Below, piece after piece: positions 9,140-17,583 of a stretch of 64,000 bases of DNA. The translations under genes were made by a program, and so were the position numbers. The DNA lies in contig NZ_LMUI01000011.1 of NCBI RefSeq assembly GCF_009765995.1, forward strand, positions 727,125 to 791,124. The letters run 5' to 3'. How positions within the stretch are numbered: position 1 is the first letter of the stretch; each line of letters begins with the position of its first letter. The notes beneath the pieces are model-generated. The model was not told where the DNA came from, ran no database searches, and worked only from the letters and a program-made list of their open reading frames with translations. This DNA comes from Methylocapsa sp. S129. GTDB taxonomy: Bacteria; Pseudomonadota; Alphaproteobacteria; Rhizobiales; Beijerinckiaceae.

Positions 9140-9201
9140 CAGGTAAGGGACGTCAGAATGAAAATTGCTGAATCAGATTGGAGGCGGCCGGCCGCCAGCG
9201 C

Positions 9202-10593
9202 CTATTTCGCCGGCGCTTTTAGCTTGGCGATCCACCGGCGCGCCTGCCGGCGCACATTGGCCGGCGCCGTGCCGCCGTAGCTCGTGCGGCTGTTGACCGA
9301 GCGCACGACGCCGAGCACGCCGAACACTTCGGCGCCGATGCGCGGCTCGATCGCCTGCATTTCGGCGAGCGACAGTTTTTCCAGCGCGATGGCGCGCGCC
9401 GATGCGGCGGCGACGATGCGGCCCGTCACATGATGGGCGTCGCGGAATGGCATTTTGAGGCTCCGCACCAGCCAGTCGGCAAGATCGGTCGCGGTGGAAT
9501 AGCCGGCGCCGGCGGAGGCCTTCATGCGCTTGAGATCGGGAGCCATGTCGCGAACCATGCCCGCCGTCGCGGCGATCGTCAGCGACAAAGTCTGCAGCGC
9601 GTCGAAGGCGCCTTCCTTGTCTTCCTGCATGTCCTTGGAATAGGCGAGCGGCAGGCCTTTCATCACGCTGAACAAGGCGACCAGCGCGCCGACCACCCGG
9701 CCCGTTTTGCCGCGCACCAGTTCGGCCGCGTCCGGATTGCGTTTTTGCGGCATGATCGAGGAGCCCGTCGAAAAGGCGTCCGAAAGCTTGATGAAGCCAA
9801 ATTGCGGCGTCGTCCACAGCACGATCTCTTCGGCGAAGCGCGACAGATGCGTCGCGCAGATTGCCGCCGCGCCGAGGGTCTCCAGCACGAAATCGCGGTC
9901 GGCGACGCTGTCGAGCGAATTGGCGGTCGGCCGGTCGAAGCCGAGCGCCTTAGCCGTCATGTCCCGGTCGATCGGAAAGCTGGTGCCGGCGAGCGCGGCG
10001 GCGCCGAGCGGGCTCTCGTTGAGGCGTTTGCGCGCGTCTCTCAGCCGCCCACGATCCCTCGAGATCATCTCGACATAAGCGAGCAGGTGATGGCCGAAGG
10101 TCACCGGCTGGGCCGATTGCAGATGGGTGAAACCGGGCATGACCGCGCTGGCATGGGCGAGCGCCTTCTCCGCCAAAGCCTGTTGCAGGTCGGCGAGCTG
10201 CGCGTCGAGCGCATCGATCGTATCGCGCACCCAGAGTTTGAAATCGAGCGCCACCTGATCGTTGCGCGAGCGCGCGGTGTGCAGGCGCCCGGCGGCCGGG
10301 CCGATCAGATCGGCGAGCCGCTGCTCGACATTCATATGAATGTCCTCCAGCGCCCGCGAGAACGTGAAAGAGCCGGCCTCGATTTCGGCGCCGACCTCGT
10401 CTAAACCCTTGGTTATGGCGTCGGCGTCGGCGCTGGAGACAATGCCGGCATGGGCGAGCATGGCGACATGGGCTTTCGAGCCCGCGATGTCCTGCGAGGC
10501 GAGTTTGCGGTCGAAGCCGATCGAGGCGTTGATCTCCTCCATAATGTCGGACGGTCCGGCGGCGAAGCGCCCGCCCCACATTTTATTGCTCAT
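9202..10593 (-). CDS. argH: Argininosuccinate lyase
   Basis: Splits argininosuccinate into arginine and fumarate, the last step of arginine synthesis; cytosolic homotetramer. 463 residues, the usual length. The fumarase/aspartase superfamily signature [12 protein letters not shown] is intact near residue 280, with the catalytic serine in the preceding loop, and the N-terminus [10 protein letters not shown] is typical. It is back to back with tlpA with only 22 bases between start codons, so promoters must overlap the coding sequences. In related bacteria argH is commonly followed by an lptM-like gene and lysA; here those sit near 33 kb. Confidence 0.97.
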   Translation of the reverse strand: MSNKMWGGRFAAGPSDIMEEINASIGFDRKLASQDIAGSKAHVAMLAHAGIVSSADADAITKGLDEVGAEIEAGSFTFSRALEDIHMNVEQRLADLIGPAAGRLHTARSRNDQVALDFKLWVRDTIDALDAQLADLQQALAEKALAHASAVMPGFTHLQSAQPVTFGHHLLAYVEMISRDRGRLRDARKRLNESPLGAAALAGTSFPIDRDMTAKALGFDRPTANSLDSVADRDFVLETLGAAAICATHLSRFAEEIVLWTTPQFGFIKLSDAFSTGSSIMPQKRNPDAAELVRGKTGRVVGALVALFSVMKGLPLAYSKDMQEDKEGAFDALQTLSLTIAATAGMVRDMAPDLKRMKASAGAGYSTATDLADWLVRSLKMPFRDAHHVTGRIVAAASARAIALEKLSLAEMQAIEPRIGAEVFGVLGVVRSVNSRTSYGGTAPANVRRQARRWIAKLKAPAK

Positions 10594-10615
10594 GAACCGC
10601 CTCTTGGATGCCTGA

Positions 10616-11266
10616 ATGACCGATCAAAAACCCGCCCCGCGCAAACGCCTGCCGAGCGTGATCATTGTCGCCGCGCTTGCCGTCGCGCTGGGAGCCGCCG
10701 TCCTATACGGGAAGGGAGCGGGCGCCGGCAAGGACGAGGCCGCCGCCTGTCCGGCGGCCAAAGCCGTGGCGGCGCGCCTAGCGCCGCTCGCCCAGGGCCA
10801 GGTCGCCGCTTTGAACGTCAACAAGAATCCTGGGCCGGCCGTCGATATTTCCTTCAAGGACGCGGACGGAAAGAAGCTGACGCTCGCCGACTTTAAGGGC
10901 CGCAACGTCCTGCTTAATCTTTGGGCGACCTGGTGCGTGCCCTGCCGCGCCGAAATGCCCGCGCTCGACCGGCTGCAGGCCAAGCTCGGCGGCGCCGATT
11001 TCGAGGTCGTCGCGGTCAATATCGACACGAGCCGCCTTGATCGGCCGAAGGCGTTCCTGACCGAGGCCGGCGTCAAAAGCCTGAACCGCTATGCCGATTC
11101 CAGCGCCGATTCGTTCGAGGCGCTGAAAGTCGCGGGCAAGGCGCTCGGCCTGCCGACGTCGCTGCTGATCGGCCCCGACGGCTGCGAACTCGCCGTGATG
11201 GCCGGCCCCGCGCCATGGGATTCCGACGACGCGACGAAGGTCGTGACGGCGATGGTGGGGAAATAG
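10616..11266 (+). CDS. tlpA: TlpA-type membrane-anchored thioredoxin
   Basis: 216 residues. An N-terminal membrane anchor ([18 protein letters not shown], about 16-33) leads to a periplasmic thioredoxin domain with active site WCVPC near residue 105. Two further cysteines, AAACPAAKA near 43 and DGCEL near 190, match the extra structural disulfide of TlpA proteins. The family reduces disulfides needed for cytochrome oxidase assembly (Cu-A site and Sco partner); that role is carried over from the Bradyrhizobium protein. Divergent from argH, an arrangement seen in relatives. Confidence 0.88.
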   Translation: MTDQKPAPRKRLPSVIIVAALAVALGAAVLYGKGAGAGKDEAAACPAAKAVAARLAPLAQGQVAALNVNKNPGPAVDISFKDADGKKLTLADFKGRNVLLNLWATWCVPCRAEMPALDRLQAKLGGADFEVVAVNIDTSRLDRPKAFLTEAGVKSLNRYADSSADSFEALKVAGKALGLPTSLLIGPDGCELAVMAGPAPWDSDDATKVVTAMVGK

Positions 11267-11278
11267 GGATCGCAGGTT

Positions 11279-11454
11279 CCTTCTCCCGCCTTCGGCGGGA
11301 GAAGGTGGCGCGCAGCGCCTGCGGACGAACGAAGTTCGCCTTGGGATGAGGGCCTCTCGGCGCGCAAGGCCGCGTTGATCCGCCGCACCCAGCTTCGCCG
11401 CCCTCATCCGACCCGACTACGTCGGGCCACCTTCTCCCGATTCTCGGGAGAAGG
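11279..11454. repeat. Intergenic palindromic repeat, full copy (R1)
   Basis: Nested palindrome filling the gap between the convergent tlpA and grxD genes. Left hairpin 11279-11305 (CCTTCTCCCGCC, loop TTC, 12-base stem); right hairpin 11430-11454 (CCTTCTCCCGA, loop TTC, 11-base stem); inside them GGGATGAGGGC and GCCCTCATCC are also inverted. The right half recurs at 54454-54513. It could double as a bidirectional terminator although there is no T run. The internal segment around 11318-11342 resembles part of the R2 copy near 50.2 kb. Confidence 0.8.
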
Positions 11455-11457
11455 GGT

Positions 11458-11799
11458 TTAGGCTTTCGCCGTCTGCTTGAGTTCGACGCCCGCGTCGGAC
11501 AGATGCGCGGCGAGTTCGCCGGACTGGAACATTTCGCGCACGATGTCGCAGCCGCCGACAAATTCGCCCTTCACATAGAGCTGCGGGATCGTCGGCCAAT
11601 TGGCGAATTCCTTGATGCCCTGGCGCAGTTCCGCGTCGGCGAGCACATTGACGCCCTTGAAGGGGGCGCCGAGATAGTCGAGAATCTGCACCACCTGGCC
11701 CGAGAAACCGCATTGCGGGAATTCCGGCGTGCCCTTCATGAACAGGACAACCGGGTTCTGCGTGATTTCCTGCGTGATCTGATCGTGAACATTGGCCAT
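11458..11799 (-). CDS. grxD: Grx4-family monothiol glutaredoxin
   Basis: 113 residues with the monothiol CGFS active site ([13 protein letters not shown] near residue 30), the [19 protein letters not shown] glutathione-binding segment and the standard length. Such proteins bind a [2Fe-2S] cluster with glutathione and hand it on, often in complex with BolA; a bolA gene lies 680 bases upstream on the same strand. The two are usually neighbours in Alphaproteobacteria; here a gene on the other strand separates them. Its stop codon abuts the R1 repeat. Confidence 0.95.
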   Translation of the reverse strand: MANVHDQITQEITQNPVVLFMKGTPEFPQCGFSGQVVQILDYLGAPFKGVNVLADAELRQGIKEFANWPTIPQLYVKGEFVGGCDIVREMFQSGELAAHLSDAGVELKQTAKA

Positions 11800-11974
11800 G
11801 GGCGCTCAACCTCTTGACGCGGGGGTCAAGGCCCCGCTCCAAAACCCCATATAGAACGCCGGCGCTGTCTGTGCCAGTCTTGGCCCGCCAAAATCCGCCA
11901 GGACGCCTGCCCGGGAAGACCGTAAGCTTCTATGGTCAATGGTGACGCGATCCCGCACGCAAGGCGAGAAACCC

Positions 11975-12469
11975 ATGAAACGTCTGATTCTGGTTGTGGC
12001 CGCCCTGGCGGCGCTTGCGTCGCCGGCGCTGGCTGAGGAGCCGAGCCCGAGGGATGTGGTTGTTGAGATTTACCATATCGCGGCCGGCCCGAAGGGCGAC
12101 TACCAGACGCCTACGGCCTTCGACGACAAGCAGGTGCGCAAGCATTTCACCAAATCGCTGCTCGCCGCGCAAAAGGCGATGGATCTGCGCTCGAAGAAGC
12201 TGAATGAACCGATCCTCGATTTCGATCCCGTCACCAATTCGCAAGACCCCAGCGTTCGCAACCTTTCGGTCGATGTCGAGAGCGCCGACGCGGCCAGGAC
12301 GATCGTCGCGGCGAGCTTCGATAGCGAAGGCGCAAAAGCGCGCAATGTGGTTCGCTATGTCTTCATGCGCGAGGGCGCCGCCTGGAAGCTTGACGACATT
12401 CGGGGGGACAACGGCGAAGACAAATGGGATTTGCGTGAGATCATGAATCACGAGGCCGCGGCAAAATAG
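11975..12469 (+). CDS. Exported DUF3828-like protein
   Basis: 164 residues. The ATG at 11975 gives a signal peptide MKRLILVVAALAALASPALA with cleavage near residue 20. The mature part (VVVEIYHIAAGPKGDY..., AAWKLDDIRGDNGEDKWDLREI) resembles DUF3828-type periplasmic proteins of the NTF2-like fold; function unknown. The family match is from memory of such sequences. It lies between bolA and grxD but on the opposite strand. Confidence 0.72.
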   Translation: MKRLILVVAALAALASPALAEEPSPRDVVVEIYHIAAGPKGDYQTPTAFDDKQVRKHFTKSLLAAQKAMDLRSKKLNEPILDFDPVTNSQDPSVRNLSVDVESADAARTIVAASFDSEGAKARNVVRYVFMREGAAWKLDDIRGDNGEDKWDLREIMNHEAAAK

Positions 12470-12478
12470 GCGCGCGAC

Positions 12479-12715
12479 CTATTCCGGCGCGGCGGCCGTC
12501 TGCAGCGCCAATGCATGCAGCGCGCCGCCCATCTGACCTTTCAGCGCGCCATAGACCATCTGGTGCTGCTGCACCCGGCTCTTGCCGCGAAAGGCGGAAG
12601 AAACCACGGTCGCCGAATAATGATCGCCGTCGCCCGCCAGATCTTTGATCTCGACGCGCGCGTCGGGAAAGGCCGCAAGGATCAGGCGTTCGATTTCGGC
12701 CGCAGGCATCGCCAT
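12479..12715 (-). CDS. bolA: BolA-family protein
   Basis: 78 residues, the short BolA/IbaG type. The conserved histidine region ([15 protein letters not shown]) and the [15 protein letters not shown] segment are visible. BolA proteins bind a shared [2Fe-2S] cluster with Grx4 glutaredoxins and act in iron-sulfur homeostasis. Follows purL and a 64-residue gene, three bases after the latter, so it is probably expressed from the purL operon. Confidence 0.93.
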   Translation of the reverse strand: MAMPAAEIERLILAAFPDARVEIKDLAGDGDHYSATVVSSAFRGKSRVQQHQMVYGALKGQMGGALHALALQTAAAPE

Positions 12716-12718
12716 GGT

Positions 12719-12913
12719 CTATTCCTGTTTCCCCGAGGACGCCGCCTCAAGCTTGGCGATGACGTCCTTGGCTGGTTCCGAACACGGGACACTAATCCCG
12801 CCCGTCATGATGACGATGCATTTGGTTGGATCGGTGGCGCTGATCGCAATCACCTGGTCGACGCGCACGTAATTGAGGCCGGCGAGCGCCTTCAACGCGA
12901 CGAGTTGTATCAT
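12719..12913 (-). CDS. Hypothetical 64-residue protein between purL and bolA
   Basis: Short protein [20 protein letters not shown]... whose first 35 residues look like a small beta-sheet unit and whose last 20 form a charged helix ([14 protein letters not shown]). Its ATG overlaps the purL stop codon and its stop lies three bases before bolA, so coupled translation supports a real gene. The start [21 protein letters not shown] recalls small FlbD-like proteins, but that is weak. Function unknown. Confidence 0.75.
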   Translation of the reverse strand: MIQLVALKALAGLNYVRVDQVIAISATDPTKCIVIMTGGISVPCSEPAKDVIAKLEAASSGKQE

Positions 12914-15159
12914 GCGATCTCCCGTTGCGGCCCCGCCATGAAGGCCGGGAGCCAGGATTCAAACGCCGTCGCCAAATCCGCCAGGAGTATGGGCGCCTCG
13001 CCCGGCAGGGTCAACGCGTCGCCCCCCGTCGTTCCCAGGCGCTGGACGGCGACGCCCGCCGCCTTGGCCTCGTCGACGATGGCGGCCGCTTGTGCGGCCT
13101 GCGCGGCGACGACATAGCGGCCTTGATCCTCGCCGAACAGGAAGTCATGCCCGGCGCCGTCGGGGGCGCCGGCGTCTATATGGGCGCCGAGGCGTCCCGC
13201 CACAGCCATTTCGGCCAAAGCGACCGCAAGGCCGCCGTCGGAAATATCGTGAACCGCGGTAAGCCTGCCGGCGCGAATGAGGGCGAAAACGAACTGGCCG
13301 TTGCGGCGCTCGGCGACGAGATCGACCGGCGGCGGAGCCCCTTCTTCGCGCCCGCAGATCGTCTCGAGATAGGCGGATCGTCCGAGCCAGGTTCCGGCGC
13401 CGCCGACCAGCAGGACGGCTTCGCCCGCGCTCTTGAAAGCGATCGTCGCCGCTTTCGCCACATCGTCGACGAGGCCGACGCCGCCGATCGCGGGCGTCGG
13501 CAATATGCCGGCGCCCATCGTCTCGTTGTAGAGCGACACATTGCCTGAGACGATGGGGAAATCGAGCGCCCGCGCCGCTTCGCCGATGCCAGCGAGGCAG
13601 CCGACGAACTGGCCCATCGCCTCCGGCTTTTCCGGGTTGCCGAAATTCAGATTGTCGGTCAATGCGAGCGGCCGCGCGCCGACCGCGATCAGATTGCGCC
13701 AGGCCTCCGCGACGGCCTGCTTGCCGCCTTCGACGGGATCGGCTTCGCAATAGCGCGGCGTCGCATCCGTGGTGAGCGCAAGCCCCTTGGGGCCATCGCC
13801 GAGCCGCACGACAGCCGCGTCGCCGCCGGGGCCCTCGATCGTATTGCCGAGAATGAGCGAATCATATTGCTCATAGACCCAGCGCTTGGAGCAAAGGTCG
13901 GGCGAGGCGACAAGCTTCAGCAGCGCGTCGTGATTGGACATGGGCGGAGCGATGTCGGGAGCCGAAAGGATCGGTTGCTTGGGCGTCGCGATCCACGGGC
14001 GGTCATAGGCGGGCGCCTGGTCGCCGAGCTCCTTGATTGGCAGATCGGCCATGACCTTGCCGTGACGCTTCACGACAAAACGCAAATCATCCGTCGTCTT
14101 GCCGATCGCCGCGAAATCGAGCCCCCATTTGCGGAAGATCGCTTCGGCGATGGCGGCCTTTTCCGGATGCAGAACCATCAGCATCCGTTCCTGGCTTTCC
14201 GACAGCATCATTTCGTACGCGGTCATGCCGGTCTCGCGGCAGGGAACGGCGTCAAGGTCGAGTTCGATTCCGAGATCGCCCTTGGCGCCCATTTCGACCG
14301 CCGAGGAGGTCAGCCCCGCCGCGCCCATGTCCTGAATGGCGATGACGGCGCCCGACGCCATCAACTCGAGGCAGGCTTCCAGCAGCAGTTTTTCGGCGAA
14401 GGGATCGCCGACCTGCACGGTCGGGCGTTTCTCCTCGGCGTCCGCCTCGAAGGCGGCCGACGCCATGGTGGCGCCATGGATGCCGTCGCGCCCCGTCTTG
14501 GAGCCGAGATAGACGATCGGGTTTCCGACCCCGGTCGCCTTGGCGTAGAAAATCTCGTCGGCGCGCGCGATGCCGACCGCCATCGCATTGACGAGAATAT
14601 TGCCGTCATAACGCTTGTGGAAGCCGACCGAGCCGCCCACCGTCGGCACGCCGAATGAATTGCCATAGCCGCCGATGCCGGCGACGACGCCGGCGACGAG
14701 GTGACGAGTCTTGGGATGATCGGGCGCGCCAAAGCGCAGGAAATTGAGACAGGCGACGGGGCGCGCGCCCATCGTGAACACGTCGCGCAAAATGCCGCCA
14801 ACCCCGGTGCCCGCGCCCTGATAGGGCTCGATGAACGAGGGATGGTTATGGCTTTCCATCTTGAAGACGCAGGCGAGGCCATCGCCGATATCGATGACGC
14901 CGGCGTTTTCGCCGGGCCCCTGGATCACCCAGGGCGCGGAAGTCGGCAGCTTGCGCAAGTGGATGCGCGAGGATTTATAGGAGCAATGCTCGTTCCACAT
15001 CGCCGATACGATGCCAAGTTCGGTGAAGCTCGGCGTGCGTCCAAGCAGCGCGACAAAGCGCGCATATTCGTCGGGCTTGAGTCCATGGCTCGCGACAAGC
15101 GCGTCGGTGATTTCAGGTTCGGCCGCGCTCAAGCTGTGCAATCCTTCGTCGCTTTCCAC
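12910..15159 (-). CDS. purL: Phosphoribosylformylglycinamidine synthase, large subunit PurL
   Basis: 749 residues, the small-type PurL that works with separate PurS and PurQ in the fourth step of purine synthesis (FGAR to FGAM, ATP and ammonia from glutamine). Motifs: [10 protein letters not shown] near residue 55, ATP/Mg loop [10 protein letters not shown] near 103, and glycine-rich [14 protein letters not shown] near 165 marking the AIR-synthase-like halves. Full length and intact. purQ and purS are not adjacent in this window. Two small genes follow in the same transcription unit, the first overlapping the stop codon. Confidence 0.97.
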   Translation of the reverse strand: MESDEGLHSLSAAEPEITDALVASHGLKPDEYARFVALLGRTPSFTELGIVSAMWNEHCSYKSSRIHLRKLPTSAPWVIQGPGENAGVIDIGDGLACVFKMESHNHPSFIEPYQGAGTGVGGILRDVFTMGARPVACLNFLRFGAPDHPKTRHLVAGVVAGIGGYGNSFGVPTVGGSVGFHKRYDGNILVNAMAVGIARADEIFYAKATGVGNPIVYLGSKTGRDGIHGATMASAAFEADAEEKRPTVQVGDPFAEKLLLEACLELMASGAVIAIQDMGAAGLTSSAVEMGAKGDLGIELDLDAVPCRETGMTAYEMMLSESQERMLMVLHPEKAAIAEAIFRKWGLDFAAIGKTTDDLRFVVKRHGKVMADLPIKELGDQAPAYDRPWIATPKQPILSAPDIAPPMSNHDALLKLVASPDLCSKRWVYEQYDSLILGNTIEGPGGDAAVVRLGDGPKGLALTTDATPRYCEADPVEGGKQAVAEAWRNLIAVGARPLALTDNLNFGNPEKPEAMGQFVGCLAGIGEAARALDFPIVSGNVSLYNETMGAGILPTPAIGGVGLVDDVAKAATIAFKSAGEAVLLVGGAGTWLGRSAYLETICGREEGAPPPVDLVAERRNGQFVFALIRAGRLTAVHDISDGGLAVALAEMAVAGRLGAHIDAGAPDGAGHDFLFGEDQGRYVVAAQAAQAAAIVDEAKAAGVAVQRLGTTGGDALTLPGEAPILLADLATAFESWLPAFMAGPQREIA

Positions 15160-15252
15160 GCCCCCGATAGCCGCGCGATCGATTTAACGCAATGGGCGGC
15201 GACGCGGCGGACTGGAGCGGCGCTCATCCGGGCGAATGCGTGAGCCGCGGCG

Positions 15253-15420
15253 TCATTTGATCTGCGACTCGTCATGGCAGGATTTTGAGCCGTTCTGCCA
15301 GAAATAATCGCCGCATTTGTCGCAGCCGGACGTGAAGAGCGCCAAAGCGATGGCGATAGGCAAAAGAACCAGCCTTCTCTCGCGCCGGGCCGGGCGGGAA
15401 GGGAGGGGGCGTGCAATCAT
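15253..15420 (-). CDS. Tiny cysteine-rich exported or membrane protein (55 aa)
   Basis: Not a long frame, but coherent: a basic N-terminus (RPARRERR), one hydrophobic segment LVLLPIAIALALFTSG and a short tail CDKCGDYFWQNGSKSCHDES. The Cys after TSG could be lipidated, though the -3 position is Thr, not the usual Leu. AAAGG lies about eight bases before the paired start codons (15423/15420). The tail with three Cys and one His may bind metal. It lies just upstream of purL on the same strand. Confidence 0.5.
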   Translation of the reverse strand: MIARPLPSRPARRERRLVLLPIAIALALFTSGCDKCGDYFWQNGSKSCHDESQIK

Positions 15421-15490
15421 CATCCAATGCCTTTCAGGAATCGATCAGTCGGGCTGCGTCCAGCTTATGACGCATTTCTAGCGGGCGCTT

Positions 15491-16045
15491 CTACTTCTTG
15501 AAGTACGCGTCCGGAATCGAGAAGTCGGAGTCGGGGTCCGCCGGCGACATGCCCATTTTGTCGAGAAAGTCCGGCCCGAGTTCGCCGACGGCGGGATCGA
15601 AATTGCGGCACACGAAATTGGAGAATTCTTTCGCATCCTTTCGAATGGCGACGCCTTCTTCATCGAGCGGGCTTTCGTTTGGCCCCCATTTTCCGGTGGC
15701 GCTGAAGACCGTATATTCATACGGTCCGTTCGAGAAGCGCAGGAAAGCGCCGCCGCCGCCCGAGAACATCAGCGATCCGCCCTTGAAATCCTCGGCGGGC
15801 TTGCCCGGCGCCGCGGGATAGACGAGCTCCAGCTTGGCGGGCGAGCCGAAGCGATATTGCATCGTCCCCTGGCTCTTCGAAACGCCCTTGGAAGCGCAGA
15901 CGGAGGCGTAGCGCACGCCAGCGCTGCAGGAAAACACAACGAGTTCGTCGGGCTTGCACAAGGTTACGGCTTTGCCGGCGGCCATAGCGGGCGCGGCGAT
16001 GCCCACAGCCCAGAGAACCAAGCAGGACCGCAAAAGAAAGCTCAT
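15491..16045 (-). CDS. Exported protein of unknown function (184 aa)
   Basis: Signal peptide MSFLLRSCLVLWAVGIAAPAMA, cleavage near residue 22. The mature protein has four cysteines (TLCKPDELVVFSCS, ASVCAS, FVCRNF), likely two disulfides, and a sheet-rich middle (GSLMFSGGGGAFLRFSNGPYEYTVFSATG). Periplasmic location inferred. I do not recognise the family, though similar Hyphomicrobiales exported proteins exist in my memory. It ends 70 bases before the small protein upstream of purL and starts next to the tRNA gene on the same strand. Confidence 0.75.
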   Translation of the reverse strand: MSFLLRSCLVLWAVGIAAPAMAAGKAVTLCKPDELVVFSCSAGVRYASVCASKGVSKSQGTMQYRFGSPAKLELVYPAAPGKPAEDFKGGSLMFSGGGGAFLRFSNGPYEYTVFSATGKWGPNESPLDEEGVAIRKDAKEFSNFVCRNFDPAVGELGPDFLDKMGMSPADPDSDFSIPDAYFKK

Positions 16046-16085
16046 TCTGGCGGTCTCGCTGGCGTCACGCCTTGATCGGGAGGTT

Positions 16086-16159
16086 TGGAGCGGGCGAAGG
16101 GAATCGAACCCTCGTATGAAGCTTGGGAAGCTTCCGTTCTACCATTGAACTACGCCCGC
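16086..16159 (-). tRNA. tRNA-Gly (anticodon CCC)
   Basis: Reverse strand folds into a full cloverleaf: acceptor GCGGGCG/CGCCCGC, D arm GTTC-AATGGTA-GAAC, anticodon stem GAAGC/GCTTC with loop TTCCCAA (anticodon CCC at positions 34-36), T arm GAGGG-TTCGATT-CCCTT, discriminator T, and an encoded CCA. It reads GGG codons. Confidence 0.97.
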
Positions 16160-16495
16160 GATATCAAAGACTTATGGTGGTCTCGGCTCTCAGAAGTCTC
16201 TTTTCGGTCTTCACGCCGCGTCAACGCTCGCGACATGATCGACCATAGGAGAGGGCAGCGCGGGGTTCAAGCCCTCTTCGCCATCGGAGGGGAGCCTCTG
16301 AGCCGTTGACGCGCTTGGCGCCTGCCGCGAACCGCGTACGTTCGTGCGAGGTTGATATGCATTGGCGTTCGATCAACAGACCGCTCTGAATTTCCGCGCA
16401 GCGCGTGAGGGCGCGCTTGCGCATCGCTCTGCAGAGGCGATCTTGACGGAATCGAGCGGCTTCAATCTTTCGACTGACGCCGCCGTTAGGCCCGT
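16160..16495. other. Intergenic stretch without a supported gene
   Basis: Open frames on both strands here have odd amino-acid composition, no ribosome binding sites and no recognisable product. I see no repeat, RNA fold or terminator in it. It presumably holds the promoter of the glycine tRNA, but I cannot point to a convincing -35/-10 pair. Confidence 0.5.
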
Positions 16496-16720
16496 TCATC
16501 CGATATCGGCGAGGGATGACTTGTCCAATGTGGGCAGCATCTTCAACTCAAAGTCGTCCCATTCTCCTGGGGCGAGCGTGCGCCGCCCTTTCTCGCCGTC
16601 GATCGATAGCCTTCCGTCAGGGGTGACGGTCAGGGTATGCCCCGACAAGGATTGACGGTCGTCATTCAAGCCGCTGTTGAGGCTGCTGATGCTGACGGTG
16701 AAGTGGTCATTGGCGTTCAT
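16496..16720 (-). CDS. Hypothetical 74-residue protein
   Basis: MNANDHFTVSISSLNSGL... with a strong GGAG ribosome site a few bases before the ATG. No hydrophobic segment, so cytosolic. The segment LSGHTLTVTPDGRLSIDGEKG reads like two beta strands, followed by WDDFELKMLPTLD. No family recognised. It stands alone. Confidence 0.5.
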   Translation of the reverse strand: MNANDHFTVSISSLNSGLNDDRQSLSGHTLTVTPDGRLSIDGEKGRRTLAPGEWDDFELKMLPTLDKSSLADIG

Positions 16721-16918
16721 GGATTTCTCCTCTGACTCCGCCTAGAACGCGGCGGCGCAGCGTTCGGTTGCGCCTATGCGCGTTTCGCAATCGAATCGCC
16801 CGGCAGATTGAACAGGAAAGCGGCGCGCCGCGAGCCTCGGCGCGTCGCCCTCTGTCCCCAATCGAATTCATGGCCTCGCGAAAGAGTCCGCTTTCGATCC
16901 AAGCGGGCTCCGAGCTTC

Positions 16919-17167
16919 TTATGGCTTCGGCGTTGGCGCGGGGATTGCCGGCGATGTCGTCGGCGCGGCCGGTTGAGTCATCTGCTGGATGGCGCCTTGA
17001 TTCGGCTGAGGACGAACGCCGGACGAGCTGCTGAAATTATACCAGAGCCCTCCCAAAATGAGCACGACGACAACGACGCCGATAATCATCATGGGCGAAT
17101 TGCCGGGAAAAGAGCCCGAATAATCATAGTCGGGCTGCCGCATATCTCTGTCGGGAAAGTTTGTCAT
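16919..17167 (-). CDS. Small single-pass membrane protein (82 aa)
   Basis: N-terminal 25 residues are polar (DYDYSGSFPGNS), followed by one strong membrane segment MMIIGVVVVVLILGGLWYN and a proline-rich tail with QPAAPTTSPAIPAPTPKP. AAAGGAG lies seven bases before the ATG. Function unknown; the tail could sit in the periplasm. Next small membrane gene on this strand is 200 bases further upstream. Confidence 0.65.
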   Translation of the reverse strand: MTNFPDRDMRQPDYDYSGSFPGNSPMMIIGVVVVVLILGGLWYNFSSSSGVRPQPNQGAIQQMTQPAAPTTSPAIPAPTPKP

Positions 17168-17366
17168 TTCACTCTCCTTTTGACCTAGCCCGAGTCAAAA
17201 ACGCTTAAAATGATCCCAGGTTCCCCGGTTGCACTGCAGCCGTTCAAATCGGCGTGAATTCGGTCCTATGATTCTTCGTCCTACAGGCTTCGACGATCAG
17301 CACATCCTTGATTTCTCGTTCATTTCCCAATGCGCTTCGTGACGGCGGCCGTGCGCGCCCGGCGGT

Positions 17367-17447
17367 TCAGGCGAACATGAGGATGATGAACACGATGCCC
17401 GCAACGGCGAGCGTGGCGAGCGCGCCTTCGATGAGATTCTTTCTCAT
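17367..17447 (-). CDS. 26-residue hydrophobic peptide
   Basis: Reads MRKNLIEGALATLAVAGI and then VFIILMFA: a basic N-terminus and a single membrane helix, the shape of bacterial membrane micro-proteins. A nine-base perfect hairpin (17457-17481) lies ten bases upstream of its ATG. The ribosome site is weak (AAAGG at a long distance). Function unknown; conservation in relatives would decide whether it is real. Confidence 0.45.
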   Translation of the reverse strand: MRKNLIEGALATLAVAGIVFIILMFA

Positions 17448-17456
17448 GCGGGGCTC

Positions 17457-17481
17457 AGCCTTTCGCTCTGAACGAAAGGCT
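17457..17481. promoter_or_regulatory. Perfect hairpin in the leader of the 26-residue peptide
   Basis: AGCCTTTCG, loop CTCTGAA, CGAAAGGCT: nine paired bases. There is no T run on either side, so it is not an ordinary terminator; read on the minus strand it would sit in the 5' leader of the micro-protein and could affect its translation or stability. Confidence 0.45.
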
Positions 17482-17583
17482 CCTGCTATCCCAGCAATGA
17501 GTTGATTGTGAGATGCGCGGGCGGCAAAGCGGCGGGTTCGAAAAACCTCTTCACTGGCGCCGCTTATGCGCGCAAGGCGGCCT

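Noticed and set aside
11279..11454. CRISPR-like array from the repeated hairpins
   Set aside because: Repeats are inverted and only two in number with no regular spacers; this is a palindromic intergenic element.
16221..16499. Minus-strand 92-codon frame after the tRNA gene
   Set aside because: No start signal, odd composition and no recognisable features.
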